Shown here: positions 51,996-61,695 of the stretch, piece after piece
Position numbering within the stretch: position 1 is the first letter of the stretch
How the letters are laid out: every line of letters starts with the position of its first letter
DNA from: Ochrobactrum sp. BTU1
GTDB taxonomy: Bacteria > Pseudomonadota > Alphaproteobacteria > Rhizobiales > Rhizobiaceae
DNA length: 64,000 nt
Direction of reading: 5' to 3'
Assembly: GCA_018798825.1 (NCBI GenBank)
Contig: CP076355.1
Span: forward strand, 526,001 to 590,000
Translations under genes and position numbers: made by a program
The notes under the pieces: generated by a model
Seen by the model: only the letters and a program-made list of their open reading frames with translations
Databases searched by the model: none
Told to the model about the DNA's origin: nothing

Positions 51996-54900
51996 ATGCC
52001 CGTATTCAGTAAATTTGGTCTTAAAGCCGGCCCGAGCGCTAAAAATGGCAAGCATATTGTTATCGACGGCGTAGCCGACGGTTTCGAAGCCTTTTGTCTT
52101 GCGCGGCTGGTCGAAGAGATCGGAGAACGCGGGCCTGTTTTGTATATTGTACGCGATGGACAGCGCATCGCTGATCTGGAACAGGTGCTGAACTTTGTTT
52201 CACCTGACCTGCCCGTGCTGCATCTTCCGGCATGGGATTGTCTGCCCTATGACCGTGTGTCGCCTGGCGCTGATGCGTCAGCACGTAGGCTTGCCGCACT
52301 CGCTGCCTTGGCATCGCTAAAGAAATCGCCGCATCCAGCTGTCATCATAACGACCGCCAATGCTGTTCTGCAAAAACTGCCACCGCAGGCCGCAATCGCT
52401 GAACAGGTGATTTCCGCACGCCCCGGCAATCAGCTTAATATGAATGATCTGAGTGCACGGCTTGAGCGTAACGGATTTGAGCGTGTCTCGACCGTGCGTG
52501 ACATTGGCGAATATGCGGTGCGCGGCGGCATTCTTGATCTTTATGCGCCGGGATCAGAAGAACCGCTGCGGCTCGATTTCTTTGGCGATACACTTGAAAC
52601 AATCCGCGCTTTTGATCCGGCCTCGCAGCGCACCACAGGCGCGCGCAAAGAATTCGTGCTTCAGCCGATGAGCGAAATTTCGCTCTCGCCGGATATGATC
52701 AGCCGTTTCCGTAAGAATTACGTTGCGATGTTTGGCGCACCACAGCGCGATGATGCACTTTATCAGGCAATCAGCGAAGGGCGTCGCTTTGCTGGCATGG
52801 AACACTGGCTGCCGCTGTTCTATGACAACCTCGAAACCGTTTTTGACTATGCGGGCGACATGCCGGTGGTGTTCGATCATTTGGTGCATGAAGCGCTGAC
52901 CGAACGTCATACGATGGTCGTCGATCATTTTGAGTCGCGGTTACGACAGTCAGAAGGCAAAGAACCTGGCACCGATGCGGTGCCCTATAAGCCGGTTAAG
53001 CCGGAAACGCTTTATCTCACGCCGCGCCAAGTTGAAGCAATCGCAGAAACGAGTGGTCTGCGAATTGACTTAACACCTTTTGGCACGCCGGAAGTGTCAG
53101 GACGCTCGGTTGTTCATGCTGAGGTTCATAAAGGTCGCAGTTTTGCGGAGGAGCGCGCCGCGACCGATGTGAACCTGTTTGAAGCGGCTGTTAAGTATAT
53201 TGCCGATCTGCGCGTGGCTGGCAAAAAAGTGCTGGTGGCGGCATGGTCGGAAGGTTCGCTCGACCGCCTCCTGCAGGTGCTGGATGAGCATGGCCTTGAA
53301 AAAATCGAAACCGTAGATCGTCTATCAACCGTGAAGGCGCTATCGCGTGACAAGATCACGGCTGCGGTTCTCGCGGTCGAAAGCGGCTTTGACGCAGGTG
53401 ATCTGGTTGTCGTGGCTGAGCAGGATATTCTAGGCGACCGCCTTATCCGACGTTCCAAGCGCCGGAAGCGCGATCAGGATTTCATTTCGGAAGCCGCTTC
53501 GCTTTCGGCTGGCGATATCGTGGTCCACGTCGATCACGGTATTGGTCGCTTCATAGGTCTCAAGACAATCACGGCAGCGGGTGCACCGCATGATTGTCTT
53601 GAGATTCACTATGCGGGCGATGATCGGCTGTTCCTGCCAGTTGAAAATATCGAGCTGCTCTCTCGTTTTGGGTCGGAAGGTTCGGAAGCCATTCTTGATA
53701 AGCTTGGCGGCGGCGCCTGGCAGATGCGCAAGGCCAAGCTCAAAAAACGCCTGCTTGAGATTGCCGGTCATCTGATCCAGATTGCAGCCGAGCGACAAAT
53801 GCGTGGCGCACCAGTAATGCAGCCGCCTGAAGGCCTTTACGCGGAATTCGCAGCGCGTTTCCCTTACGATGAAACCGAAGATCAGCTGCGCGCCATTGAT
53901 GCCATCACGGACGATCTGGGTGCAGGCAAGCCGATGGATCGCCTCATCTGCGGTGACGTTGGCTTCGGCAAAACAGAAGTTGCATTGCGCGCTGCTTTTG
54001 TTGCGGCGTTGAGTGGCTTTCAGGTAGCTGTCGTCGTACCGACCACGCTTCTATCACGCCAGCATTTCAAGACTTTTTCGACGCGCTTCCATGGTTTGCC
54101 GGTCAATGTCGCTCACGCATCGCGTCTCGTCGGCACCAAAGAGCTGGCCGCCACCAAGAAGGGCCTTGAAGACGGCACTGTCGATATTGTCGTTGGCACC
54201 CATGCGCTCTTGGGTAACTCCATCAAGATCAGAAATCTCGGCCTACTCATCATTGATGAAGAGCAGCATTTTGGCGTGAAGCACAAAGAGCGGCTCAAGG
54301 AACTGAAGTCGGATATTCACGTCCTAACCCTTTCCGCAACGCCAATCCCGCGCACATTGCAGCTGGCATTGACGGGCGTGCGTGAGCTTTCGCTTATTAC
54401 GACGCCGCCAGTCGATCGAATGGCTGTGCGCACCTTCGTATCGCCGTTTGATCCGCTGGTGATCCGTGAAACATTGCTGCGCGAACGCTATCGTGGTGGC
54501 CAGAGTTTCTATGTTTGCCCGCGCATTGCCGATCTCACAGAAATCGAGGAATTCCTGAAGGATCATGTGCCGGAACTGAAAGTGGCCGTGGCACATGGCC
54601 AGATGGCACCAGGTTTGCTCGACGACATCATGAATGCTTTTTATGACGGGCAGTATGATGTGCTGCTGTCGACGACCATCGTGGAATCGGGCCTCGATAT
54701 TCCGACGGCCAATACGATGATCGTGCATCGTGCCGATATGTTCGGTCTGGCGCAGCTTTATCAGTTGCGTGGGCGTGTTGGCCGCTCCAAGCAGCGTGCT
54801 TTCGCGCTATTCACACTGCCTGCCGGTCGCACACTGACGCAGACAGCCGAACGCCGCCTCAAGGTCCTACAATCGCTTGACACACTTGGTGCGGGCTTCC

Positions 54901-55511
54901 AGCTTGCAAGTCATGACATGGATATTCGCGGGGCAGGCAATCTGCTTGGTGAAGAACAATCCGGTCATATCAAGGAAGTGGGCTTCGAGCTTTATCAGCA
55001 GATGTTGGAAGAAGCGGTTGCAACCCTCAAGGGCACCATTGAGGTCGAAGATAGTCAGTGGTCGCCGCAGATTGCAATCGGTACGGCTGTGATGATTCCA
55101 GAAGCCTATGTGCCGGATCTGCAATTGCGCCTTGGGCTGTATCGTCGTCTTGCAGACCTTGAAGAACCGCAGGAAATCGATGCATTCGGCGCAGAGCTGA
55201 TCGATCGTTTCGGACCAATGCCGGAAGAAGTGCAGCATCTGCTCAAGATTGTTTACATTAAGGCCCTCTGCCGCCGTGCCAATGTCGAAAAGCTCGATGC
55301 TGGTCCGAAGGGCGTGGTTATCCAGTTCCGCAATGCAACTTTCAACAATCCGGTAGGGCTGGTGAAGATGATCGGTGAGCAGGGTTCAATGGCCAAGATC
55401 AGACCAGACCAGAGCATCGTTTTCATTCGCGACTGGGCAACGCCCGAAAAGCGTCTTAATGGCTCGGCTGTCATTATGACTCAACTGGCCAAGATTTCTA
55501 CTGGAAGCTAA
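51996..55511 (+). CDS. mfd: Transcription-repair coupling factor
   Basis: 1171-residue DNA translocase that removes stalled RNA polymerase and recruits UvrA. In order: a UvrB-like N-terminal module (DISARLERNGFERV-like region, AVRGGILDLYAPG), the RNA-polymerase interaction domain around residues 500-570 (AGDIVVHVDHGIGRFIGL), helicase domains with GDVGFGKTEVALRAAF, the DEEQ box (IDEEQHFGVKHKE), LSATPIPRTLQLAL and QLRGRVGRSKQRAFA, then the TRCF C-terminal domain. It follows sdhE closely and is probably co-transcribed. Confidence 0.96.
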   Translation: MPVFSKFGLKAGPSAKNGKHIVIDGVADGFEAFCLARLVEEIGERGPVLYIVRDGQRIADLEQVLNFVSPDLPVLHLPAWDCLPYDRVSPGADASARRLAALAALASLKKSPHPAVIITTANAVLQKLPPQAAIAEQVISARPGNQLNMNDLSARLERNGFERVSTVRDIGEYAVRGGILDLYAPGSEEPLRLDFFGDTLETIRAFDPASQRTTGARKEFVLQPMSEISLSPDMISRFRKNYVAMFGAPQRDDALYQAISEGRRFAGMEHWLPLFYDNLETVFDYAGDMPVVFDHLVHEALTERHTMVVDHFESRLRQSEGKEPGTDAVPYKPVKPETLYLTPRQVEAIAETSGLRIDLTPFGTPEVSGRSVVHAEVHKGRSFAEERAATDVNLFEAAVKYIADLRVAGKKVLVAAWSEGSLDRLLQVLDEHGLEKIETVDRLSTVKALSRDKITAAVLAVESGFDAGDLVVVAEQDILGDRLIRRSKRRKRDQDFISEAASLSAGDIVVHVDHGIGRFIGLKTITAAGAPHDCLEIHYAGDDRLFLPVENIELLSRFGSEGSEAILDKLGGGAWQMRKAKLKKRLLEIAGHLIQIAAERQMRGAPVMQPPEGLYAEFAARFPYDETEDQLRAIDAITDDLGAGKPMDRLICGDVGFGKTEVALRAAFVAALSGFQVAVVVPTTLLSRQHFKTFSTRFHGLPVNVAHASRLVGTKELAATKKGLEDGTVDIVVGTHALLGNSIKIRNLGLLIIDEEQHFGVKHKERLKELKSDIHVLTLSATPIPRTLQLALTGVRELSLITTPPVDRMAVRTFVSPFDPLVIRETLLRERYRGGQSFYVCPRIADLTEIEEFLKDHVPELKVAVAHGQMAPGLLDDIMNAFYDGQYDVLLSTTIVESGLDIPTANTMIVHRADMFGLAQLYQLRGRVGRSKQRAFALFTLPAGRTLTQTAERRLKVLQSLDTLGAGFQLASHDMDIRGAGNLLGEEQSGHIKEVGFELYQQMLEEAVATLKGTIEVEDSQWSPQIAIGTAVMIPEAYVPDLQLRLGLYRRLADLEEPQEIDAFGAELIDRFGPMPEEVQHLLKIVYIKALCRRANVEKLDAGPKGVVIQFRNATFNNPVGLVKMIGEQGSMAKIRPDQSIVFIRDWATPEKRLNGSAVIMTQLAKISTGS

Positions 55512-55583
55512 ACAGTAATCCATTAAACACTGAGGGTTCCGAGCCATCCCCAGGCTCTGAAGTTTAAAACGGAGAGAACTTTG

Positions 55584-56015
55584 ATGCTAAAGAATGCTTT
55601 GCACGTTTCTTGCGCTGCGGCTGCGCTCCTATTCATTTGTCAATCGGCGTTTGCTCTGACCACACCCAATTGCAAGGTTGAGGAGATTGAGCACTTCGTT
55701 AAGAGGTTCAGCCACGAAATTGCGATTCAGGAAGCTTCTACGGCACAGACAGTCATCTTTGAGAGCTTGGATATGGAAGCTGACCCGGAGCCAAAGAAGG
55801 TCAGCAAGGAAGTTCCGCTTGCTGATGTTGAATGGCCGGTGATGCCGGACGTGGCAACTTTGGCTGGAAGAAAAACACAGGCTGAGTATAAAGACGGTGA
55901 AAACGGCAATAAGGTTGTCGTGATCAAAGGCACCGACAATGGCGAATATATGGAGTTTGAATTTGCCAAGCAGCCGTGCTGGACTCTGGTTCGAGTATCC
56001 GACGAAAGCATGTAA
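55584..56015 (+). CDS. Exported protein of unknown function
   Basis: 143-residue protein with a clear signal peptide (MLKNALHVSCAAAALLFICQ, cleavage after SAFA) and an acidic mature part rich in Glu, Asp and Val. It includes PEPKKVSKEVPLADVEWP and ends with FAKQPCWTLVRVSDESM. Two Cys (TPNCKVEE, KQPCWTL) could form a disulfide in the periplasm. The ATG at 55584 follows GGAGAGAAC; the TTG one codon earlier is unlikely. I do not recognise the family. A terminator follows. Confidence 0.8.
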   Translation: MLKNALHVSCAAAALLFICQSAFALTTPNCKVEEIEHFVKRFSHEIAIQEASTAQTVIFESLDMEADPEPKKVSKEVPLADVEWPVMPDVATLAGRKTQAEYKDGENGNKVVVIKGTDNGEYMEFEFAKQPCWTLVRVSDESM

Positions 56016-56036
56016 ACATTTACTTGATATTTAAAG

Positions 56037-56075
56037 AAAAAGCCCACGCATTCGAGTGAATGAGCGGGCTTTTTT
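56037..56075. terminator. Terminator between the exported protein and frnE-like gene
   Basis: AAAAAGCCC pairs with GGGCTTTTT, with an inner ATTC/GAAT stem. T runs on both strands fit the two convergent genes. Confidence 0.88.
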
Positions 56076-56092
56076 CGTTTCTTATTCGAATA

Positions 56093-56767
56093 TCAGCGGT
56101 CTTCGGAAATGCCTGGCTCAAAGCCTTCCGCTGTTTGCTGAATAGCGTCAGCTAGAGCGGAGGCTGATTGCGCACCCATGACGGCATATTTCTGGTCGAT
56201 GATGAAACACGGAACGCCGCGCACGCCGATGCGGTTTGCAGTGTCGATTTCTTCGCGGATTGTCTCTTTATCGGCCTCGCTTTGCAGAAGGCGGGCAACG
56301 ATAGGCGCTTCCATACCTACGCTTGCTGCCGCATCAACCAGCACTTCATGATCACCAATATCCTGTCCCTGCTCGAAATAGAGCGAAAACAGTCTGCCAA
56401 CCAACTTGTCCTGAAGGCCGGGGCCGGCCTGTGCAGCCCAATGGATCAGACGGTGCGCATCGAGTGTATTGGGCGCGCGCGTAATGGCTTCAAAATCGAA
56501 AACGATATCGTTTTCTTCGCCAAGCTCTGTTAGTTGCTTGTGAATATCGTCAATTTTCGAGCCCGTACCGAATTTTTCGCGCATATAGGTCTGACGATCC
56601 TTGCCTTGAGCAGGTAGAGAAGGATCGAGCTGATAAGGACGCCAGCGAACTTCCGCGTCGACCTCCGGCGTTAATTCGAGTGCCTGTTCAAGCCGTTTGC
56701 GGCCGACAAAGCACCATGGACAAACGACATCAGACACAACGTCGATGGTAATTTTTCTTTTGGTCAT
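56093..56767 (-). CDS. DsbA-family oxidoreductase, FrnE-like
   Basis: 224-residue thioredoxin-fold protein with the redox motif CPWC in VVSDVVCPWCFVGRKRLEQAL and the cis-Pro region GVRGVPCFIIDQKYAVMGAQS. There is no signal peptide, so it is cytoplasmic, as for FrnE and the related 2-hydroxychromene-2-carboxylate isomerase-like group. FrnE proteins act as disulfide isomerases in oxidative stress in some bacteria. A ribosome site (GGAGCACC) precedes the start. It converges on the exported-protein gene. Confidence 0.9.
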   Translation of the reverse strand: MTKRKITIDVVSDVVCPWCFVGRKRLEQALELTPEVDAEVRWRPYQLDPSLPAQGKDRQTYMREKFGTGSKIDDIHKQLTELGEENDIVFDFEAITRAPNTLDAHRLIHWAAQAGPGLQDKLVGRLFSLYFEQGQDIGDHEVLVDAAASVGMEAPIVARLLQSEADKETIREEIDTANRIGVRGVPCFIIDQKYAVMGAQSASALADAIQQTAEGFEPGISEDR

Positions 56768-56867
56768 AAGGTGCTCCGTCCGTTCGCCAAGCAGGAGACC
56801 TATCCTCCCACTTGCTTATCTTTATAGATCAAAAATGTTGGGTGAATTACGACGTGACCAACTCAGT

Positions 56868-58712
56868 CTACTTGCTCGCCTGCCACCAGGATGGCAACTG
56901 ATAGCCGTAAAGCGATGTTTTCTCCGGATGTCCGATCCGATCCCATCGTGCTACCCACTGATACGGCAGGTAATAGAGCGGGATGTAATAATCACCGGAG
57001 ATGAGAATGCGGTCGAGAGCACGCACTGCACTCACAAAATCATCGCGCTCCCGCGCTGCAAGCATAGCTTCGATCATCGCATCGACTGCTGGATCGGCAA
57101 CACCGGGATAGTTGAAGCTGCCTTGTGCATCGCGAGATGCAGAACCCCAACGCATCCATTGCTCATTGCCTGGTGATAACGAGCCAGTGAGGGCTCCGAG
57201 GATCATGTCGTAGTCGAAAGTCTGCAAACGTTGCTGATACTGTGCGTCATCAGCGGTGCGAATTTCGGCATCGATTCCCAGGCGGGCGAGGTTGCGCTTA
57301 TAGGCGAGCGCTACCTTTTCCTCGTCGGCCGAACGCGTCATGATTTCAAACTGGAATTGCTTGCCAGATGGATCAATCGCCTTGCCATGCTCAAACGAGA
57401 AGCCGGCATCCGTGAGCAATTCATAAGCTTCCTTGGCCGGGCCGCGATCATGGCCGGTGCCATCGGTGATCGATGGATGCCATGTACCTTCCAGCACATC
57501 CTTGCGAACAACATGAGGGAAAGCTGCGAGAAGCTCCCGCTCGCGCGCATCGGCAGCTTTGCCTACCGACGACAGGTCCGAGCCTTCCCAGAAGCTCTGG
57601 AGACGTTTATATTGACCCGCAAAAAGATTGCGATTGGCCCATTCGAAATCGAACAGAAGCCCGAGTGCTTGTCTGACACGACGATCTTCGAATACCGGAC
57701 GGCGTGTGTTGAAGACGAAGCCAAGCATATTTGCTGGCGTTCCTTTCTCGAAGTTTTCTTTAACGACTTTGCCCTCCTTGACCGCAGGGAAGTCGTATGA
57801 CTTTTCCCAGCGCGTCGGGTTGGCATCGATGAATACGTCGAGAATGCCTTTCTTGAAGGATTCAAACAGCGATGTCTCGTTGCGATAATACTCAATCGAG
57901 ATCGTGTCGAAGTTATTCAGCCCGTGCTGAACTGGCAGGCCGTTGCCCCAATAGTCCGGATTGCGCTTATAAGTGATGCGCTGACCGGGCTGCACGCCAG
58001 AGATGGTGTAAGGGCCGCTACCCACTGGAGGCTTGAGTGTCGAGTTGCCAAATGTCGCCGGATCAATAGCGTGCTTGGGCAGCACCGGCATCGTTCCAGC
58101 AATCAGCATCGGAAACTCGCGATCCGATTTGTCATTGAAAACAAAGCGCACGGAGCGCTCGCCGGTCTTTTCGATTTTCTCGATCCGGCTCATGCGGTTA
58201 TTGTACGGCGGACGGCCTTTTTCGGTAAGGATGTCATAGGTGAATAAGATGTCGTCAACTGTGACCGGCTTACCGTCCGACCATTTTGCTTTTGGATTAA
58301 GCGTGAATTCGACCCATTTTCGTTCTGGGTCGATTGCTACCTTCTCAGCAAGCAAGCCGTAAAGCGTGAAAGGTTCATCGCGCGAACGCTGCATCAGCGT
58401 TTCATAGACCAAGTTCCCAAAATCGGCGTCGCTAAAAAGCGCCCGCGCGGTTGTACGCATACTTTTAAGAACGAAGGGATTGAGGCTGTCGAATGTGCCG
58501 ACGACGCCCATACGCAGCGTGCCGCCTTTTGGGGCGTTGGGATTGGAATAAGGAAAACTGTTGAAATCAGCATGCAGTGCCACGTCACCATGCATCGAAA
58601 GTGCATAATCTGGTGCGGCACGATTTTCGGCACTCGCTGGAGCGATGCTGGCACAAATGCCGATAAGGCTGGCTAAAGCTGCGCTGCGGAAAATAGCAAA
58701 CAATCCAGTCAA
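56868..58712 (-). CDS. Peptide ABC transporter substrate-binding protein, YejA-like
   Basis: 614-residue family 5 solute-binding protein. A signal peptide (ALASLIGICASIAPASA) is followed by the YejA-type opening SMHGDVALHADFNSFPYSNPNAPKGG. The SBP_bac_5 core includes ALFSDADFGNLVYETLM and PKAKWSDGKPVTVDDILFTYD. YejA-class proteins bind oligopeptides, and the Yej system of Brucella is linked to resistance to antimicrobial peptides and intracellular survival. No permease genes are adjacent in this window, so it may be an orphan paralogue. The start is a TTG at 58712 with GAGAAAG upstream. Confidence 0.9.
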   Translation of the reverse strand: MTGLFAIFRSAALASLIGICASIAPASAENRAAPDYALSMHGDVALHADFNSFPYSNPNAPKGGTLRMGVVGTFDSLNPFVLKSMRTTARALFSDADFGNLVYETLMQRSRDEPFTLYGLLAEKVAIDPERKWVEFTLNPKAKWSDGKPVTVDDILFTYDILTEKGRPPYNNRMSRIEKIEKTGERSVRFVFNDKSDREFPMLIAGTMPVLPKHAIDPATFGNSTLKPPVGSGPYTISGVQPGQRITYKRNPDYWGNGLPVQHGLNNFDTISIEYYRNETSLFESFKKGILDVFIDANPTRWEKSYDFPAVKEGKVVKENFEKGTPANMLGFVFNTRRPVFEDRRVRQALGLLFDFEWANRNLFAGQYKRLQSFWEGSDLSSVGKAADARERELLAAFPHVVRKDVLEGTWHPSITDGTGHDRGPAKEAYELLTDAGFSFEHGKAIDPSGKQFQFEIMTRSADEEKVALAYKRNLARLGIDAEIRTADDAQYQQRLQTFDYDMILGALTGSLSPGNEQWMRWGSASRDAQGSFNYPGVADPAVDAMIEAMLAARERDDFVSAVRALDRILISGDYYIPLYYLPYQWVARWDRIGHPEKTSLYGYQLPSWWQASK

Positions 58713-59051
58713 CTTTCTCGGTTCCCGTTCAACTTAATAGGTTCGTTGTAAATAAGTGTGAAATCTTAGTATCGATTCGTGTGGCGAAATTAGCATGAAC
58801 CTTGAGTTTTTGCGGATTAACAGCGTGTCTGATGCGCGACAGTGTAGATTAAAACAGAAAATATGTCGTATTTTGCTGGTTGAATGGCTTGGACCATCTG
58901 GATTCATATCAGAAGTCGTTGTAACACGACGCCCGGAATGGGATGTTAATTCCCGAAGGTCACGCTGTTGCCGCATTTTCTAATCAGTGACGGTCTATCG
59001 CTGACTCAACCAGAGACGGAAGATCATAGCGTTGAAAGGAACCTGTTGATC
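58713..59051. other. Intergenic region upstream of the IalB-like gene
   Basis: 339 bases between divergent genes, AT-rich near the solute-binding gene start. No further gene, repeat or convincing riboswitch is seen; it should hold both promoters. Confidence 0.5.
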
Positions 59052-59669
59052 ATGACCAGCACGAAGACAATCGCTGCCGCATCCGCATTTGCTGGCGCGT
59101 TCGCCCTGCTTGCCTCCGCGACGATGCCTGCAGCTGCACAGCAGCCGCCTCAGGGTTGGTTCAAGGTTTGCTCGAAGCAGGAAGACAATGACATCTGCAA
59201 TACGCAGAACATTATCACTGCAGACTCCGGCCAGTTGCTGACCGCTGTTAACCTCATCGAGATCAAGGGCAAGATCAATCGTAAGATCTTTCAGGTTACC
59301 GTGCCAATCGGCCGCCTGATCCCTGCTGGCGTTGGTCTTCAGATCGACAACAACAAGCCGACCAAGCTCGAATACGGCATTTGCTTTCCGGATCGCTGCA
59401 TCGCGGAAGCTCCTCTTTCTGAGGACCTGATCAATGCTCTCAAAAAGGGCAGCAAGGTAACGCTTACCTCGGTCAACTATCAGAACAAGCAGAACCCTAT
59501 TCCAGTTGCTCTGACCGGCTTCTCGGCAGCCCTTACCGGCCCGGGGCTTAAGCAGTCTGAACTCGAAGAACGCCAGAAGGAACTTCAGGACGCTGTAGCA
59601 AAGCGCCAGAAGGAATTCGAAGAAAAGATGAAGGCTGAACAGGCCAAGGCAAAGGGCGCGGCTAACTAA
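59052..59669 (+). CDS. Invasion-associated locus B (IalB) family protein
   Basis: 205-residue exported protein. The signal peptide (AASAFAGAFALLASATMPAAAQ) precedes an IalB domain with GWFKVCSKQEDNDICNTQN, VTVPIGRLIPAGVGLQIDN and YGICFPDRCIAEAPL; the paired Cys are conserved in the family. The last about 40 residues are a charged helical stretch (ELEERQKELQDAVAKRQKEF) likely to form a coiled coil. IalB of Bartonella promotes erythrocyte invasion, while family members are widespread in Rhizobiales with unclear roles. The ATG at 59052 begins the signal peptide, so upstream codons are discounted. Confidence 0.9.
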   Translation: MTSTKTIAAASAFAGAFALLASATMPAAAQQPPQGWFKVCSKQEDNDICNTQNIITADSGQLLTAVNLIEIKGKINRKIFQVTVPIGRLIPAGVGLQIDNNKPTKLEYGICFPDRCIAEAPLSEDLINALKKGSKVTLTSVNYQNKQNPIPVALTGFSAALTGPGLKQSELEERQKELQDAVAKRQKEFEEKMKAEQAKAKGAAN

Positions 59670-59693
59670 GCTGCTCTGCTGCTATGAATCGAG

Positions 59694-59718
59694 AAGGGCG
59701 CTTTTTAGCGCCCTTTTT
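59694..59718. terminator. Terminator after the IalB-like gene
   Basis: AAGGGCGC pairs with GCGCCCTT around TTTTTA, followed by TTT. It lies between the convergent IalB-like and hspQ genes. Confidence 0.88.
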
Positions 59719-59763
59719 GTTTGTCCATTTAATTAAGTAATCCGTGTAAATGCCAGATTTTGC

Positions 59764-60093
59764 TTAATTGGCGTGCAGTTTTACACGATACGACCCGTTA
59801 TCAAGCCTGTCGAACATTTCACTGATCTGCGGATGACGCAGCGGCTCATCGCTGAGGTCCGGCACGAGGTTCTGCTCGGAGACATAGGCCACATATTCGG
59901 ACTCGGAGTTTTCTGCCAGCAAATGATAAAACGGTTGATCGCGGCGCGGCCGAGCCTCTTCAGGGATAGAATCATACCATTCCTCAGTGTTCGCAAATTC
60001 CGGATCAACGTCAAAAATGATCCCGCGGAAAGGAAACAGCCGATGCTTGACCACCTGTCCGATCTGAAACTTAGCGTGCTTTATCTGTGCCAT
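59764..60093 (-). CDS. hspQ: Heat shock protein HspQ
   Basis: 109-residue YccV-like protein. The fold signature KFQIGQVVKHRLFPFRGIIFD is followed by the acidic stretch VDPEFANTEEWY and the paired RPRRDQPFYHLLAE and YVAYVSEQNLVPD motifs. In enterobacteria HspQ is a substrate and enhancer of Lon protease. The ATG at 60093 has AGGA at five bases and gives the family N-terminus MAQIKHAKFQ; longer starts are possible. It is transcribed toward the IalB-like gene. Confidence 0.92.
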   Translation of the reverse strand: MAQIKHAKFQIGQVVKHRLFPFRGIIFDVDPEFANTEEWYDSIPEEARPRRDQPFYHLLAENSESEYVAYVSEQNLVPDLSDEPLRHPQISEMFDRLDNGSYRVKLHAN

Positions 60094-60172
60094 ACCCATC
60101 CTACATATGTAGTTCACCGCGCGCTGAATTAAAGCTGCGGGAGGTTTCAGGTTCGGTTATTGAGGCGATTTA

Positions 60173-61414
60173 TTATTTTGTCGCACTTTTCCCGCGATCA
60201 CGGAGGTTCGGAAGCCTTGGTAAGAGCTGAGAAAAACCGCTACCGGGACGCAAGCCTTCACGCATGAAGAATGCGCGGAGTGGCGCAAAAGAGCGCAGCA
60301 TTTCCAGACCAACGCCGCGTGCAATCTGTGCTGGCAGCATGGGTGAGAGCAGAGAACGGTTGAGTGCATCCACAGAGCCGGTGCGGGCTAGAATATCAGG
60401 ACGACGACCACGGTCATAAGCGTAGATCACACGGTCCGAACCGGGGTCAGATGGATCGCTTGCAATGGCCCTGATCAGTGTTTCGACATCGCGTGTACCG
60501 AGATTAAGCCCTTGCGCGCCAATTGGAGGGAATACATGTGCTGCTTCGCCGATCAGGATGGTGCGCTTTGATGCAAATGAAAGAGGTACCATTCCGGATA
60601 GCGGCCACGCCTGCGGACGGATATCAATAGTCACCTTGCCAAGCATGGATTGCATCATGTTTTCAATACGCTGACCAAGGGCTGCGTCATCGAGTGTGAG
60701 CAGAATTTCGGCGCGATCCGGATTAACCACCCAGACGAGGCTCGAACGTTTTCCCTTGAGCGGAACCTGTGTGAATGGGCCTTCTTCGGTATGGAATTCA
60801 GTTGAGATATTCTCATGCTCTACTTCATGCGCGAAAGAAAGCACCACTGCGGTCTGCGGATAGCTCCAGCGGCGTGTGCGAATACCAGCGGCTTCCCGGG
60901 CAGCGGAATTGCGTCCATCAGCCGCCACGACCAGACGCGTATGCAGTGTATTACCACCTGCAAGTGTGATGGTGACGTGATCGCCATTGTTTCGATATTC
61001 GATTGCAGGTTGTGTGATGCGTTTGATCGCTGGGTTGTTTTCAACGGCTCCCGCAAGCTTCTGGTTCAGCGCTGCATTTGGAATGTTGAATCCAAAGGCT
61101 GTTTCATCGATTTCGCCTGCGCGGAATGTTACGGCGGGACTTCTAATAAGACGCTGAGTGGCATCAACAATACGCATTGAAGCAAGAGGAGCAGCCTCGG
61201 GCGTGATATCGTTCCAAACGCCGATTTTTTCAAGAAATCGGATAGCCGGCATCATCAGCGCTGTGGTGCGGCGGTCGTTTCTGTCTGTTTCCGGACCAAG
61301 CAGTGCCGTGCGATAACCTTTGGCGCTTAGGGCCAATGCTGCCATCATTCCAGCAGGGCCACCGCCACTGATTGTGATTTCGGTGAGGGGCTTTTCTACA
61401 ACCACGTCATTCAT
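60173..61414 (-). CDS. UbiH/UbiF-family FAD-dependent hydroxylase
   Basis: 413-residue flavoprotein monooxygenase of the ubiquinone-synthesis group. The FAD-binding dinucleotide motif is ITISGGGPAGMMAALALS. The DG motif is LVVAADGRNSAAREAAG, and the GD motif appears as ILIGEAAHVFPPIGAQGLNLG, with Glu replacing the usual Asp of GDAAH. It should hydroxylate a ring position of the ubiquinone precursor at the membrane, but which one (UbiH, UbiF or the alphaproteobacterial UbiL type) cannot be told from here. It is divergent from pcs across about 280 bp. Confidence 0.9.
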   Translation of the reverse strand: MNDVVVEKPLTEITISGGGPAGMMAALALSAKGYRTALLGPETDRNDRRTTALMMPAIRFLEKIGVWNDITPEAAPLASMRIVDATQRLIRSPAVTFRAGEIDETAFGFNIPNAALNQKLAGAVENNPAIKRITQPAIEYRNNGDHVTITLAGGNTLHTRLVVAADGRNSAAREAAGIRTRRWSYPQTAVVLSFAHEVEHENISTEFHTEEGPFTQVPLKGKRSSLVWVVNPDRAEILLTLDDAALGQRIENMMQSMLGKVTIDIRPQAWPLSGMVPLSFASKRTILIGEAAHVFPPIGAQGLNLGTRDVETLIRAIASDPSDPGSDRVIYAYDRGRRPDILARTGSVDALNRSLLSPMLPAQIARGVGLEMLRSFAPLRAFFMREGLRPGSGFSQLLPRLPNLRDRGKSATK

Positions 61415-61695
61415 GTGCTCTATCCTTGGCCAGAAACGTCAGGCCCAAAGCGATTCTTATCGCGTCGTATTTGTTGCCACTTAATCGCAAATGGCGGTCA
61501 AAGGCCATTGTCGCATAAGCTAAAACCCAATCTTTGGTGGAATGAGGGCGGTTTTGTCTCACGACTTACTTGCTCTTTTCGCCTTATTCGGGGAAAGCTT
61601 TGTACAACAGCATGGCTTCCACCGATCATTCGCGTTGGAGGTCTTATCTGCCGCCTCACGCCTTGTTGGAAGATTGAAGGCGGCGATCAAGAGAA